Shown here in pieces: positions 26,848-35,241 of a stretch of DNA of 44,532 bases. Origin of the DNA: Acetobacter tropicalis (GTDB taxonomy: Bacteria; Pseudomonadota; Alphaproteobacteria; Acetobacterales; Acetobacteraceae). Position numbers and translations under genes: made by a program. The notes below the pieces were generated by a model, which saw only the letters and a list, made by a program, of their open reading frames with translations, had not been told where the DNA came from and did not search any database. Location of the stretch: the NCBI RefSeq assembly GCF_001580915.1, contig NZ_LHZQ01000197.1, positions 1 through 44,532 on the forward strand, read 5' to 3'. The number at the start of each line of letters is the position of its first letter. Position 1 is the first letter of the stretch.

Positions 26848-27861
26848 ATGACGGCGGAACGCCCCAAGACCATCTCGGCCCAGACTGTCTATGAAGGTGA
26901 AGCCCCGGATACGGCGCTTCCGGCCCTTGTGCGGCTTAATGCCTATACCCGTTTGGTTGCACTTCAGACCGGCATCCGTATTCTTTATTGGGATGCTCGC
27001 ACCGAGCATGATTTCAGTTACTCGGTCAGGCATGATGATGATCTGATCTATTTTGGAGCCTACACGGGCGGCAAAGCCCATCTTGAGGCCCGCTGCCGTG
27101 ATGGTCTGACACATTATGAAACGGATGGCGGTCTGCATGATGCGTACATCGCCTATCGTCCGGGGTGTCGGATTGATTTTACCAAAACGGCAGGGATGGG
27201 CGCTGGTGTGACCATTGCCCTCAGCCCTTCGGTTCTGGCTGACCTGTCTGCGGAAGATGCAGCGTGCCTCGATCAAAAACTACGGTCAGGGCACTATTTC
27301 AATCAGGTGCGGGGCGGGCGGCAACTTCTTGCTTTTGCAAACGGATTGCGTGCAGCTGGCAGCACAGGCAGCACAGGCAGCACAGGCAGCACAGGCAGCA
27401 CAGGCAGCACAGGCGAAGGCGAGCGACCGGGCAGCCAGTTGCAGATGCTGGGGCAGAGTTTGTCTTTCATGGGGCTGCTGCTGGAACAAATGTTTCAGGG
27501 GGAAGCGTCTGATACCTCCTTATCCAGGCAGGATATATGCAGGCTGAATGATATTCGTGACATGCTGCTGGCGGATCTTGCCGCACCGCCTCGTCTGGAT
27601 AAACTCGCCCGACAGGCGGGGATGAGCGTGTCCCGCCTGCAACGGTCCTTCCGCATGCTTTTTGGAACCAGTGTGTACGCCTTTTTTCAGAAGGAACGCA
27701 TGCAGGAGGCGCATCGGCTGCTTCTGAGTGATGAGGAGTCGATCCTCGGGATTGCGCTCCGCATGGGATACTCAAACCCCGGTCATTTTACGGCCGCTTT
27801 CCGTAAACAGTTCGGGCTCAACCCCTCAGACCTTCGGCACTCATCGCGCCTCAGGCGATAA
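26848..27861 (+). CDS. AraC-family regulator with (Ser-Thr-Gly)6 linker
   Basis: This is a 337-residue transcription regulator. The C-terminal 100 residues hold the two helix-turn-helix units: LDKLARQAGMSVSRLQRSFR and LGIALRMGYSNPGHFTAAFR, with the family end LNPSDLR. The N-terminal part (1-165) resembles PchR-like siderophore or metal sensors, but no TonB receptor lies beside it. Residues 172-189 are six perfect Ser-Thr-Gly units encoded by a 9-bp repeat, in the linker between the halves. ATG 26848 starts the family-like part; ATG 26728 inside the upstream gene is unlikely. The 3' end overlaps the sulfotransferase by 11 bp. Confidence 0.88.
   Translation: MTAERPKTISAQTVYEGEAPDTALPALVRLNAYTRLVALQTGIRILYWDARTEHDFSYSVRHDDDLIYFGAYTGGKAHLEARCRDGLTHYETDGGLHDAYIAYRPGCRIDFTKTAGMGAGVTIALSPSVLADLSAEDAACLDQKLRSGHYFNQVRGGRQLLAFANGLRAAGSTGSTGSTGSTGSTGSTGEGERPGSQLQMLGQSLSFMGLLLEQMFQGEASDTSLSRQDICRLNDIRDMLLADLAAPPRLDKLARQAGMSVSRLQRSFRMLFGTSVYAFFQKERMQEAHRLLLSDEESILGIALRMGYSNPGHFTAAFRKQFGLNPSDLRHSSRLRR
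27361..27414 (+). repeat. (AGCACAGGC)6 tandem repeat inside the AraC gene
   Basis: Six perfect 9-bp copies encode (Ser-Thr-Gly)6. As the unit is three codons, gain or loss of copies changes linker length without breaking the frame. Confidence 0.97.
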
Positions 27862-28681
27862 CCACAGCGCCACCCGTGTTCAAACCCGGCTCACGCCAGA
27901 ACGTCTGGTGCGCCATGCGCTCGACAACATGAGGCGGCAGGATCAGCCGTTTCTGGGTGGGCTCCACACGCGGGTGGACGCTATGCAGGCCCGGTGTGTT
28001 GAGGGCAGCATCAAATGTTGTGGTGTCCGGTGGGGCAATATGCCGGAAATTATAGGAAAAGGGCGGCAACCCGAGCAGACGTTCCAAATGGTTCATGACA
28101 CCGCTGGGAGAAGCCACAAGCCGGTCATACTCCACAACAATGACGTGGTGCGCGTAGGGGCCGAAAAACACCTCGTTCAGCAACCGCCATGCGTAACCAA
28201 AGGCACCCTCGCGTGAGGCCAGATAGTCAATGCGGTCATGCTGGGTGGCGCGGTGGGCCATGGGTACAAGTTTAGAACCCAGTAGAGGATCACGGGTGAT
28301 CAGATGCTCGAACGAGTTGAGAATCCACACGGGGTCTCGCACACAACAAATGATTTTTGCTTGCGGGTAAAGGGTTGTCAGAAGCCCTGCATGTGCACTC
28401 CAATCCCGATTGATGTCGATCAGGAATGGGTTTTTGGCTTCTGGGTCAAGATAGGTTTGCAACACGCCGCGCATGATGTTCTGCCATTGGCCTTGAGCAA
28501 ACGCGGGCTGATATTCCCCCTCACTCATAAGAGACATTATGCGGATGAGCATGGGGGCGACAGGCGTGTTGTGGGCTGCGGTTTTTACATAAGGGTTCTG
28601 CCGCAGAAGTGCCGCAAGCAGTGTTGACCCGGACCGGGGCAACCCGGAAATGACATGCACGGAAGGAAGGGCGTTTGACAT
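27851..28681 (-). CDS. sulfotransferase-family protein
   Basis: This protein probably transfers a sulfuryl group from PAPS. The 5'-phosphosulfate loop is residues 12-20 (SGLPRSGST), and the 3'-phosphate motif is CVRDPVWILNSF. The length of 276 residues suits the bacterial group. The acceptor is unknown; it may be a lipid, a sugar or a protein. It is on the minus strand and convergent with the AraC gene, with an 11-bp overlap of their ends. Its upstream gap of 179 bp carries repeated TGACG/CGTCA half-sites. Confidence 0.86.
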   Translation of the reverse strand: MSNALPSVHVISGLPRSGSTLLAALLRQNPYVKTAAHNTPVAPMLIRIMSLMSEGEYQPAFAQGQWQNIMRGVLQTYLDPEAKNPFLIDINRDWSAHAGLLTTLYPQAKIICCVRDPVWILNSFEHLITRDPLLGSKLVPMAHRATQHDRIDYLASREGAFGYAWRLLNEVFFGPYAHHVIVVEYDRLVASPSGVMNHLERLLGLPPFSYNFRHIAPPDTTTFDAALNTPGLHSVHPRVEPTQKRLILPPHVVERMAHQTFWREPGLNTGGAVVIA

Positions 28682-28686
28682 GCCCG

Positions 28687-28810
28687 TGACGTCACCCCAA
28701 AACCGTCACGTCGTCTTCCCGAAAAAAGGATTTCAGTACCCCAATCCGTTTTTTGACACTGCGCAAAGTGGCGGCTTCCGGGCCAGATTTCGGGTGATGA
28801 CGTGGCGTCA
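28687..28810. promoter_or_regulatory. cluster of TGACG/CGTCA half-sites upstream of the sulfotransferase
   Basis: TGACGTCA at 28687-28694 (within the palindrome GTGACGTCAC 28686-28695), CGTCA at 28704-28708, and TGACG-TGG-CGTCA at 28798-28810 share one half-site. They fill the upstream gap of the sulfotransferase gene and look like operators for a dimeric regulator. Confidence 0.42.
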
Positions 28811-28860
28811 CCGTGCCGTAAGGGAGTGTCCCGAGAGAAAATTCCTACTGCTCGACACAT

Positions 28861-29292
28861 TTAATAATTGGGCCACAGGCCGGGGGTGGCGAATTCCAGA
28901 AGGTGGCCGTCGGGGTCTTCAAAATACAGGCTTCGGCCGCCTGCGGGCCATGTCATTTCGCCCCGGAAGGGAACGCGCTCGGTTTGCAGATGGTGCAGCC
29001 ATGGTTGGTAGCTTTCTGCAGGAATGGCGAAGGCCATGTGCAGGGGGCCTGAACCATCGTGCCCCGGCACAACGCCATGGCTGTTGGGTCTGTCGGCTTT
29101 TGATGCACCGCGTTTGAAGAGAAGTAGCACCCCCTGACGCCCAGCATCAAACACACTCAATACCTCGCCGCGCTGCATGCAGGGCAGATGGAGCACCTGT
29201 TCGTAAAACAGAACAGCGCGGGCCATGTCATCCACATAAAGCGACGTTTCAAGGAGGCCGGTAATTGTCAGGGCGGTATAGGGGGCTGTCAT
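28861..29292 (-). CDS. VOC (glyoxalase/bleomycin-resistance) family protein
   Basis: This is a 143-residue single vicinal-oxygen-chelate protein. Two beta-alpha-beta halves are visible: TSLYVDDMARAVLFYEQVL and the later LHMAFAIPAESYQPWLHHL. The C-terminal signature is YFEDPDGHLLEF, whose Glu is a usual metal ligand, with the His of LHMAFA. The start at ATG 29292 has AAAGGACGG before it. Members are lyases, dioxygenases or resistance proteins; the role here is unknown. Confidence 0.85.
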   Translation of the reverse strand: MTAPYTALTITGLLETSLYVDDMARAVLFYEQVLHLPCMQRGEVLSVFDAGRQGVLLLFKRGASKADRPNSHGVVPGHDGSGPLHMAFAIPAESYQPWLHHLQTERVPFRGEMTWPAGGRSLYFEDPDGHLLEFATPGLWPNY

Positions 29293-29847
29293 TTGTCCGT
29301 CCTTTAACAGTGTGTTTGTGTTGTGAAAGTCCATGGCAAAGTGGCAAAAAGGGCGCGGAGCCCTCCCTTTTTCTCGGTCAAGCATCAGTCACACTGGCTG
29401 CGGCTGTACCTTTTCCGGCTGTAACGCATGTCTTTAACAAGCGTTTGGGGAGATCTGTTCTGTTTTTAGCTGGGACAGTCAGGGGGTAGGAAACTCCAGT
29501 GTCAGCCCCCAGGATGAAGGGGCGCTTGAACAGGCCGCAAGAAACGACGGCAGGCTTTCTGGAGTTGAAGCAGGCATAGTGGGAGCTTGATAGGTGCTGC
29601 GGGTTCCAGAAGTTATCCGCCCTCCTTTTCTCTTTCCGAAGTTTTTGGGCGTGGCGGCGTGTCTTCAGGAGTGTTTAAAAAAGCGGGGGGTGAGGGGTGC
29701 CGGGACGTTTCCATGGTGCGACGGTGGGCTGTGTGACAGAGAAGCCGTGATATGGACGGAAGAAGGAAACGCAACCGCGTGTAAAAGAAAACACAAGACA
29801 TAGTATGGTTATTTTTGAATCTTTCTCTGTAGATGGTATTGAAATAA
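29293..29847. other. region without a supported gene
   Basis: These 555 bases hold no convincing gene. Short frames exist, such as one of about 32 codons on minus around 29480-29580 (starting MPASTPESLPSFLAACS), but none has a recognisable product or a good ribosome binding site. No terminator or repeat stood out. Confidence 0.45.
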
Positions 29848-30783
29848 TCACATTTCAGAAGATGATTTTGTGAATGCTTCCGTAGCAAGGTTGCGCTGGA
29901 TACTGCATTCCTGCGCCAGAAAATCCAGCAGGGCACGCACGGCTGGCACCAGTCCACGACGGGACGGAAAAACGGCGTGCACAATGCCAGCCCGTGGGCT
30001 CCAGCCGGGGAGCACGCGCACAAGCCGCCCGGCTTCAATATCCTGCCAGATCATCATGGTGGGCAGTTGCACGATGCCAATACCGGCGAGCGCGGCTTCA
30101 CGCAGCACGGCCATATCATCCGTTACCAGTCGGGGGTCATGAAAAATGGTGGCGGTCTGTCCGTCCTGACTTTCCAGCAACCACGAATGGGCTCCCGGCG
30201 TGGTGTGTAGATCAAGACTGGGGAAAGCAGTCAGATCAGCCGGGGAGGCAAGGGGGTGTGGCACCAGTGCGGGGGAGGCAATCAGGCATTGGGTGCTGGT
30301 ATCAAGCGTGCGCATGACCAGATCAGAGGATGGCAGCGGCGGAAACCGGACGCGTATGGCCAGATCCAGACCTTCTTTCAGCACATCCACTCGCCGGTTG
30401 GTGCTGTCCAGATGCACGGTGACAGCGGGGTACCGTTGCATGAAGCGCGCCACAAGCGCCCCGAACTGAAAGTTGAGCAAGGCCACAGGGCAACTCAGGC
30501 GGATGACCCCGCAAGGCTCCGTCTGGAGTTGCGCAACGGAGCGCTCTGCGGTGTCGGCTTCGGCCAGCATGGCCACGCAGTGTTCGTAAAAACGGTGGCC
30601 TGTTTCCGTCACACTGAAATGGCGGGAGGAACGCTGGATCAGGCGCGTATGCAGCCGATCTTCCAGCAGGCGGATGCGCCGGCTAAGGAGGGATTTCTGG
30701 AGCCCGGTTGCACGGGCGGCGGCGGAAAAACCGCCATGTTTCACCACCTGCACAAAATACTCGAAGTCGTTAAGGTCTCTCAT
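29848..30783 (-). CDS. LysR-family regulator
   Basis: This is a typical LysR protein of 311 residues from ATG 30783. The N-terminal winged helix is FEYFVQVVKHGGFSAAARAT, then LLSRRIRLLEDRLHTRLI. The C-terminal co-inducer domain follows. The AaeR/DsdC-like end fits a common LysR that sits beside pirin and quinone-reductase genes and answers redox or aromatic stress. It is divergent from pirin, with inverted repeats in the gap. GGAAGGA precedes ATG 30783 but at short distance, so ATG 30804 remains possible. Confidence 0.9.
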   Translation of the reverse strand: MRDLNDFEYFVQVVKHGGFSAAARATGLQKSLLSRRIRLLEDRLHTRLIQRSSRHFSVTETGHRFYEHCVAMLAEADTAERSVAQLQTEPCGVIRLSCPVALLNFQFGALVARFMQRYPAVTVHLDSTNRRVDVLKEGLDLAIRVRFPPLPSSDLVMRTLDTSTQCLIASPALVPHPLASPADLTAFPSLDLHTTPGAHSWLLESQDGQTATIFHDPRLVTDDMAVLREAALAGIGIVQLPTMMIWQDIEAGRLVRVLPGWSPRAGIVHAVFPSRRGLVPAVRALLDFLAQECSIQRNLATEAFTKSSSEM

Positions 30784-30838
30784 CGTTCCTTCCATAGAAC
30801 GCATCGTTCGATCTGATAGTCTTCATGAGACAATCAGA
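30784..30838. promoter_or_regulatory. operator region of the LysR/pirin divergent pair
   Basis: TCTGAT-A-GTCT at 30812-30822 mirrors AGAC-A-ATCAGA at 30828-30838 around TCATG; 10 of 11 positions pair. Beside it, CGTTC at 30784-30788, GAACG at 30797-30801 and CGTTC at 30805-30809 add half-sites; the two CGTTC copies are 21 bp apart (two helix turns). LysR proteins bind such dyads. Confidence 0.6.
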
Positions 30839-30908
30839 AAAGCCCATGTTCATCTTCAACGGAAGAGGCATTGGGCCGTTCTTTCTCTCATCAACAGGAC
30901 AAACCACC

Positions 30909-31778
30909 ATGCAGAAGAAAATTCTTGGTCGTTATGGAAATGATCGTGGCCATTGGGTGGGAGATGGGTTTCCAGTGCGGTCCCTGTTTTCCTACAGTAA
31001 TTTTGGCGAGCACCTCAGCCCGTTTCTGCTGCTGGATTACGCAGGCCCGCATGACTTCAGCCCCACGGACAAACGCCGTGGCGTAGGAGAGCATCCCCAC
31101 AAAGGCTTTGAAACCGTCACCATTGTTTATGATGGCGAGGTCGAACATCGGGACTCCTCAGGCGCTGGCGGCGTGATCGGGCCGGGGGATGTGCAGTGGA
31201 TGACAGCGGGGAACGGTATCCAGCATCAGGAATATCATTCTCCGGCCTATGCCAGAACAGGCGGTCCGTTCCGGATGGTGCAGCTATGGGTCAATCTGCC
31301 TGCAAAGGATAAAGGAGCGCCTGCTGGCTATCAAACCCTGCATGCAGTGGATATTCCAACCGTGCCGCTGGCCAATGGCGCGGGAAGCCTGAGGGTGATT
31401 GCCGGTGACTATAACGGTGTGCACGGTCCAGCACGGGTATTTTCGCCATTGAACGTGTGGGATGCCACGTTGCCGGAAGGCGCTCAGGCCATGCTTGATC
31501 TGCCGGAAGGGCACAATAGCGCCATTGTCTCTCTGGAAGGACGGCTGATTATCAATGGCACGGAGGAAGTGGGGAATGCGCAGTTCGTCCTGCTGGGGCG
31601 TGAGGGCGCAAGCGTGACGGTGCAGGCCGCAGTGCCTTCCAGCTTTCTGGTGCTGACAGGCCAGCCATTGAACGAACCTATTGCCGGTTATGGCCCATTT
31701 GTCATGAACACGCAGGACGAAATCCAGCAGGCGATCGAAGATTTCAGAGCCGGGCGGTTTGGCGGTATCCCGGCCTGA
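30909..31778 (+). CDS. pirin-family cupin protein
   Basis: This is a 289-residue bicupin protein. The metal-binding motif is EHPHKGFETVTIVYDGEVEH, and GIQHQEYH lies nearby; the conserved His and Glu residues are present. Bacterial pirins include quercetin dioxygenase-like enzymes and redox sensors. The start is ATG 30909 with CAGGA 9 bp before it; an ATG at 30825 lies inside the operator and is unlikely. It is probably controlled by the divergent LysR and expressed with the flavin reductase 220 bp downstream. Confidence 0.92.
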   Translation: MQKKILGRYGNDRGHWVGDGFPVRSLFSYSNFGEHLSPFLLLDYAGPHDFSPTDKRRGVGEHPHKGFETVTIVYDGEVEHRDSSGAGGVIGPGDVQWMTAGNGIQHQEYHSPAYARTGGPFRMVQLWVNLPAKDKGAPAGYQTLHAVDIPTVPLANGAGSLRVIAGDYNGVHGPARVFSPLNVWDATLPEGAQAMLDLPEGHNSAIVSLEGRLIINGTEEVGNAQFVLLGREGASVTVQAAVPSSFLVLTGQPLNEPIAGYGPFVMNTQDEIQQAIEDFRAGRFGGIPA

Positions 31779-31998
31779 TGGAGGCACGGTGTAGGAGCGA
31801 TAGTGGAGAGGCTGGTGTAGCAGGGAGGAAAGGGGATCAGCGTCTTTTCTTCCTGCTGCCTGACGATGCAAGCCTCACACCATCCTGCATGCAGAGGAAA
31901 GTGTGAAAAATAAAAACGCGCTGCATCCTTCAAGGAAAATTCTGTCTGGAAGAATGCCTCTTCTGGAATACTCAAACAGGTAAAGGACACACAGGACC

Positions 31999-32583
31999 AT
32001 GACACAAGAGACACCATTTCGGTTCGTCACGCTTCTGGGCAGCCTGCGTAAGGCGTCTTTCAACGGTATTGTGGCGCGTACGCTCCCTGACCTCGCGCCG
32101 GAGGGCGTGACCATCACGCCGCTTGGGAGCATTAGTGCATTCCCACATTATAATCAGGATGTGCAGGACACGGATTTTCCGGCTGAGGTTCTGGCCATGG
32201 CTGATCAGATACGTGCTGCGGATGGCGTTATTATTGTCACGCCTGAATATAATTACTCCGTGCCGGGTGTGCTCAAGAATGCGCTGGACTGGCTTTCCCG
32301 CGTAACGCCGCAGCCGTTTGCAGGCAAACCGCTGGCAATTCAGACTGTCTCCCCCGGTGCCATAGGGGGTGCGCGGGCGCAGTATCATCTGCGGCAAAGT
32401 CTGGTGTTTCTGGATGCCTTTGTTCTTAATCGCCCGGAAGTGATGATAGGGCAGGCCACAGGCAAGTTTGATACCGAGCGGCTGGAACTCACGGATCAGA
32501 AAACCCGGGACTTTCTGGTGCGGCAGATCATGGCGCTGGCGGAACTGGCCCGGACAGTGAAAACACAGCCCAGATCTGACTGA
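31999..32583 (+). CDS. NADPH-dependent FMN reductase (ChrR/azoreductase type)
   Basis: This is a 194-residue flavodoxin-fold reductase. The phosphate-binding loop is LLGSLRKASFN and the FMN signature is TPEYNYSVPGVLKNALDW. Members reduce quinones, chromate or azo dyes, limiting one-electron redox cycling. It sits on the same strand 220 bp after pirin. The LysR-pirin-reductase grouping is common in proteobacteria and suggests a joint response to quinones or other electrophiles. Confidence 0.92.
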   Translation: MTQETPFRFVTLLGSLRKASFNGIVARTLPDLAPEGVTITPLGSISAFPHYNQDVQDTDFPAEVLAMADQIRAADGVIIVTPEYNYSVPGVLKNALDWLSRVTPQPFAGKPLAIQTVSPGAIGGARAQYHLRQSLVFLDAFVLNRPEVMIGQATGKFDTERLELTDQKTRDFLVRQIMALAELARTVKTQPRSD

Positions 32584-32732
32584 TATAGTCTGTAAGAATA
32601 TTTTTTCGTAAAAAGCTGAGGAAAGGAGATTAAAAAAGAGCGGCGCTACGCCTCATGCTGTCAGCAGGTTACCCCAGTGAGTGTGATGAGAGACAATGCA
32701 TTCATACTCAAATAGATAAAAATGTATGTCGT

Positions 32733-33776
32733 TCATACAGCTTCCCCAAGTCTGGCCAGCCTTACAGCAGTGTGTCCACGCATGGGGCGTAGGTTGGGCA
32801 GCACCAGCACGCAGTTGCCATAAGGGGTTCTGATTTCATCTGGGCCATCAAATGCCACAAGGCTTCCGGCTTTTTTGACAACATCTCCGTTGCGGAAGGC
32901 GCGGGTGAAAACAAAGCGGCTGCTATGGGCCTGCACGGTGTGGGTTACAACCGCGCATCGCGGTGGGGCTGGGGGTGTTGCGCACAGTGTTCGGGGCGGC
33001 AGCAGGCCCATCTGTTCCAAAAAAAGCTGGGCGGTTATACGGGCCGTGGTAACGCTTTCGGGCAGCCAGTGCTGGCCAGCTTCCAGCAGGCACGCGGTTG
33101 CTGCCGTGCGGTTGGAGGCAAAGCGTTCATAATCAATCAAGCGTGGCCCTTCCTCGTGCCCGCCATCCTGTACCACCAGCGGCGGTTTTGGCTGGGCGGC
33201 GGAAAGGGTGCAGGCCAGCGCATGGCTTTTTTCCGTCAGGCCACAGAGGTAGGCGGGCGGAGAGGGCCAGAGCATGGAGTGCAGGTCCAGCAGGGCATCC
33301 ACGGTTTCCATAATGGGAAAAACCTGCCGCACACGCTCCATTTCCACGGAGGAATGGTTGGAGCGGACAAGATCAGCGCACCACAGGCGGTTCATGTCCT
33401 CTTCCACAAAACGGGAGAGGGTGGGTTTTTGCGGGTCGAACCGGGAAAAAGCCTCCAGATTCAGGAAAATCAGACTCAGCCGCCCGCGTTGGGGGCGAAT
33501 GGCGCGGGTAAGCAGATCAGCCAGCGCACAGGCACCGCTATACTCATTGCCGTGCATCAGGGCCGTGAGGGCCACATGCGGGCCGGGTTGACCTGCTTCA
33601 AAATGATGCACGCCGGGAATGCCGCAATTACCCGCTTCCCATGGAGAAAGATCGGGTGGGGGCACGGCAATTCTGAAGTGGGGTAACTGTGTCTGGGGGG
33701 GCGGTAAGGTTTCAGAAAGCGTGCGAACACGAATAAGGCCCCGCTCCGGGTTATGGCGGCGGGACGCGCAACTCAT
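32733..33776 (-). CDS. AstE/aspartoacylase-family zinc deacylase
   Basis: This is a zinc-dependent hydrolase of the succinylglutamate desuccinylase/aspartoacylase family. Zinc ligands are seen in ALMHGNEYSGA (His and Glu) and DLHSM (His). The C-terminal beta-rich part is typical. Starting at ATG 33776 gives 347 residues, near the usual length. Frames further upstream run on to 33911 but look unlike the family; the true start is uncertain. The substrate is unknown. Confidence 0.8.
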   Translation of the reverse strand: MSCASRRHNPERGLIRVRTLSETLPPPQTQLPHFRIAVPPPDLSPWEAGNCGIPGVHHFEAGQPGPHVALTALMHGNEYSGACALADLLTRAIRPQRGRLSLIFLNLEAFSRFDPQKPTLSRFVEEDMNRLWCADLVRSNHSSVEMERVRQVFPIMETVDALLDLHSMLWPSPPAYLCGLTEKSHALACTLSAAQPKPPLVVQDGGHEEGPRLIDYERFASNRTAATACLLEAGQHWLPESVTTARITAQLFLEQMGLLPPRTLCATPPAPPRCAVVTHTVQAHSSRFVFTRAFRNGDVVKKAGSLVAFDGPDEIRTPYGNCVLVLPNLRPMRGHTAVRLARLGEAV

Positions 33777-34014
33777 GATATGGCGGGCTCTGGTGGCGTA
33801 ACCGCGCCAGCGGCAGCAGCGGGCAGCCTCTTTTGCGGCATGACTGCCAAGGCATGTGCCCACACCCATAAAGGGGCAGTAAAGGGGGCGATGCAGACAG
33901 GGCAGTTGCAATCAGTCACCATGGGCTGGGCAGTATTGTCTGGCTTGCGTGTTGGTGCAATCCCTCTCCCTTCTGGGGGTAGGCGCTTTAATACGTTTCT
34001 GACACAATAAGCGC

Positions 34015-35241
34015 GTGACGTCCGACCTGTCCCTTTTTCATCGCCTGTGGCGCCTGTTGCCGGTGGAACGCCGCCGCCGGGCGCTGGCCCGCATAACGGC
34101 AGCACTGGCCCCTAAAGCCACATGGCCCGCGCCTGTGTGTGATGGCAGGGTGGTGGTGGCGGGAGAGATCGGGCGCGGCTCGGGCCTAGGGGAAGGGGCG
34201 CGTCTTCTTTTAAGAGGGTTACAGGCCCATCATGTGCCCGTTGAGGCTGTTGAAGCGGGGCTGCTGGCACCGCGTCCAATAATGGCGAAGGTGCCATTTC
34301 TGGCGGAAAAACAGGCGGCTCTTTTATTGCACGTCAACAGCCCCCAAACGCCAGCGGCCTTGCTGCGCTTGGGCCGTAAGGCCGTGCGGGGGCGGCGCAT
34401 TGTGGGTTACTGGGTGTGGGAACTGCCCAAGCTGCCGGAAGAATGGCGGGCGGGTCTGGAGTCGGTGCATGAAATCTGGACGCCCTCCCGTTTCAGTGCC
34501 CGCGCGTTGGAAGAACTGGCACCAGGACGTGTGCGGGTGGTGCCGTATCCACTGGTGGATGCACAGCCTCAGCCCTCCGCGCTAACGCGGCAGGATTTTG
34601 GTCTGCCAGAACAGGCCGTAGTGGTGCTGACATCCTTTAGTCTGGCCTCAAGCTTTGCCCGCAAGAACCCTTTGGCGGCTATTGCGGCATTTCGGCAAGC
34701 CTTTGGGGAGCGTCCGGACCGGGTGCTGGTTATGAAAGTCTCCAACGCCACGCATTATCCGGACGATATGCAAAGATTGCAGGCGGCCACGCAGGGGGCG
34801 GCCAATATCCGGTTTGAGACGCGCACCCTGCCCATGCCGGATGTGCATGCCCTGACGCGCTGCGCCGATATTGTGCTCTCCTTGCATAGAAGTGAAGGGC
34901 TGGGGCTTGTGCCTGCGGAAGCAATGCTGCTTGAAAAGCCTGTGGTGGCGACAGACTGGTCTGCAACAGCCGAGTTTCTGGATGCCTCCTGCGGCGTGCC
35001 TGTGCCCTATACGCTTGTTTCCGCGCAGGATGAGCGTGGGGTCTATCAGGTTGCGGGCGCGCAGTGGGCGGAAGCCAATGTGGGCGCTGCGGCACAGGCC
35101 CTGCACAGGTTGGCGGAAGATGCCCCCTTGCGGCGCAGGCTGGGTATGAATGCACGGCAGACTGTGCTGAAAGCCTTTGGAGCAGCCCCTTTGCTGAACG
35201 CTGTAGCGAGGCTGGGGCACGGGAAGGGTAACGGAGAATAA
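34015..35241 (+). CDS. GT4-like glycosyltransferase
   Basis: This is a cytoplasmic or membrane-associated GT-B glycosyltransferase of 408 residues. The retaining GT4 signature is LHRSEGLGLVPAEAMLLEKP, with the E-x7-E pair, followed by VVATDWSATAEFL. It starts at GTG 34015 without a strong ribosome binding site. The stop overlaps the next glycosyltransferase start by 1 bp (TAATG), so the two are coupled. They probably decorate a surface polysaccharide; sugar and acceptor are unknown. Confidence 0.86.
   Translation: MTSDLSLFHRLWRLLPVERRRRALARITAALAPKATWPAPVCDGRVVVAGEIGRGSGLGEGARLLLRGLQAHHVPVEAVEAGLLAPRPIMAKVPFLAEKQAALLLHVNSPQTPAALLRLGRKAVRGRRIVGYWVWELPKLPEEWRAGLESVHEIWTPSRFSARALEELAPGRVRVVPYPLVDAQPQPSALTRQDFGLPEQAVVVLTSFSLASSFARKNPLAAIAAFRQAFGERPDRVLVMKVSNATHYPDDMQRLQAATQGAANIRFETRTLPMPDVHALTRCADIVLSLHRSEGLGLVPAEAMLLEKPVVATDWSATAEFLDASCGVPVPYTLVSAQDERGVYQVAGAQWAEANVGAAAQALHRLAEDAPLRRRLGMNARQTVLKAFGAAPLLNAVARLGHGKGNGE

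Noticed and set aside
26202..26873. Minus-strand frame of 223 codons over the exported protein gene
   Set aside because: Rich in His, Arg and Cys with no family; the plus frame has a signal peptide and a good ribosome binding site.
29480..29580. Minus-strand frame of about 32 codons starting MPASTPESL
   Set aside because: Too short, no good ribosome binding site and no known small-protein family.
26289..33776. Biosynthetic or defence island
   Set aside because: The genes are separate regulators and single enzymes; there are no core biosynthetic, nuclease or toxin-antitoxin genes.
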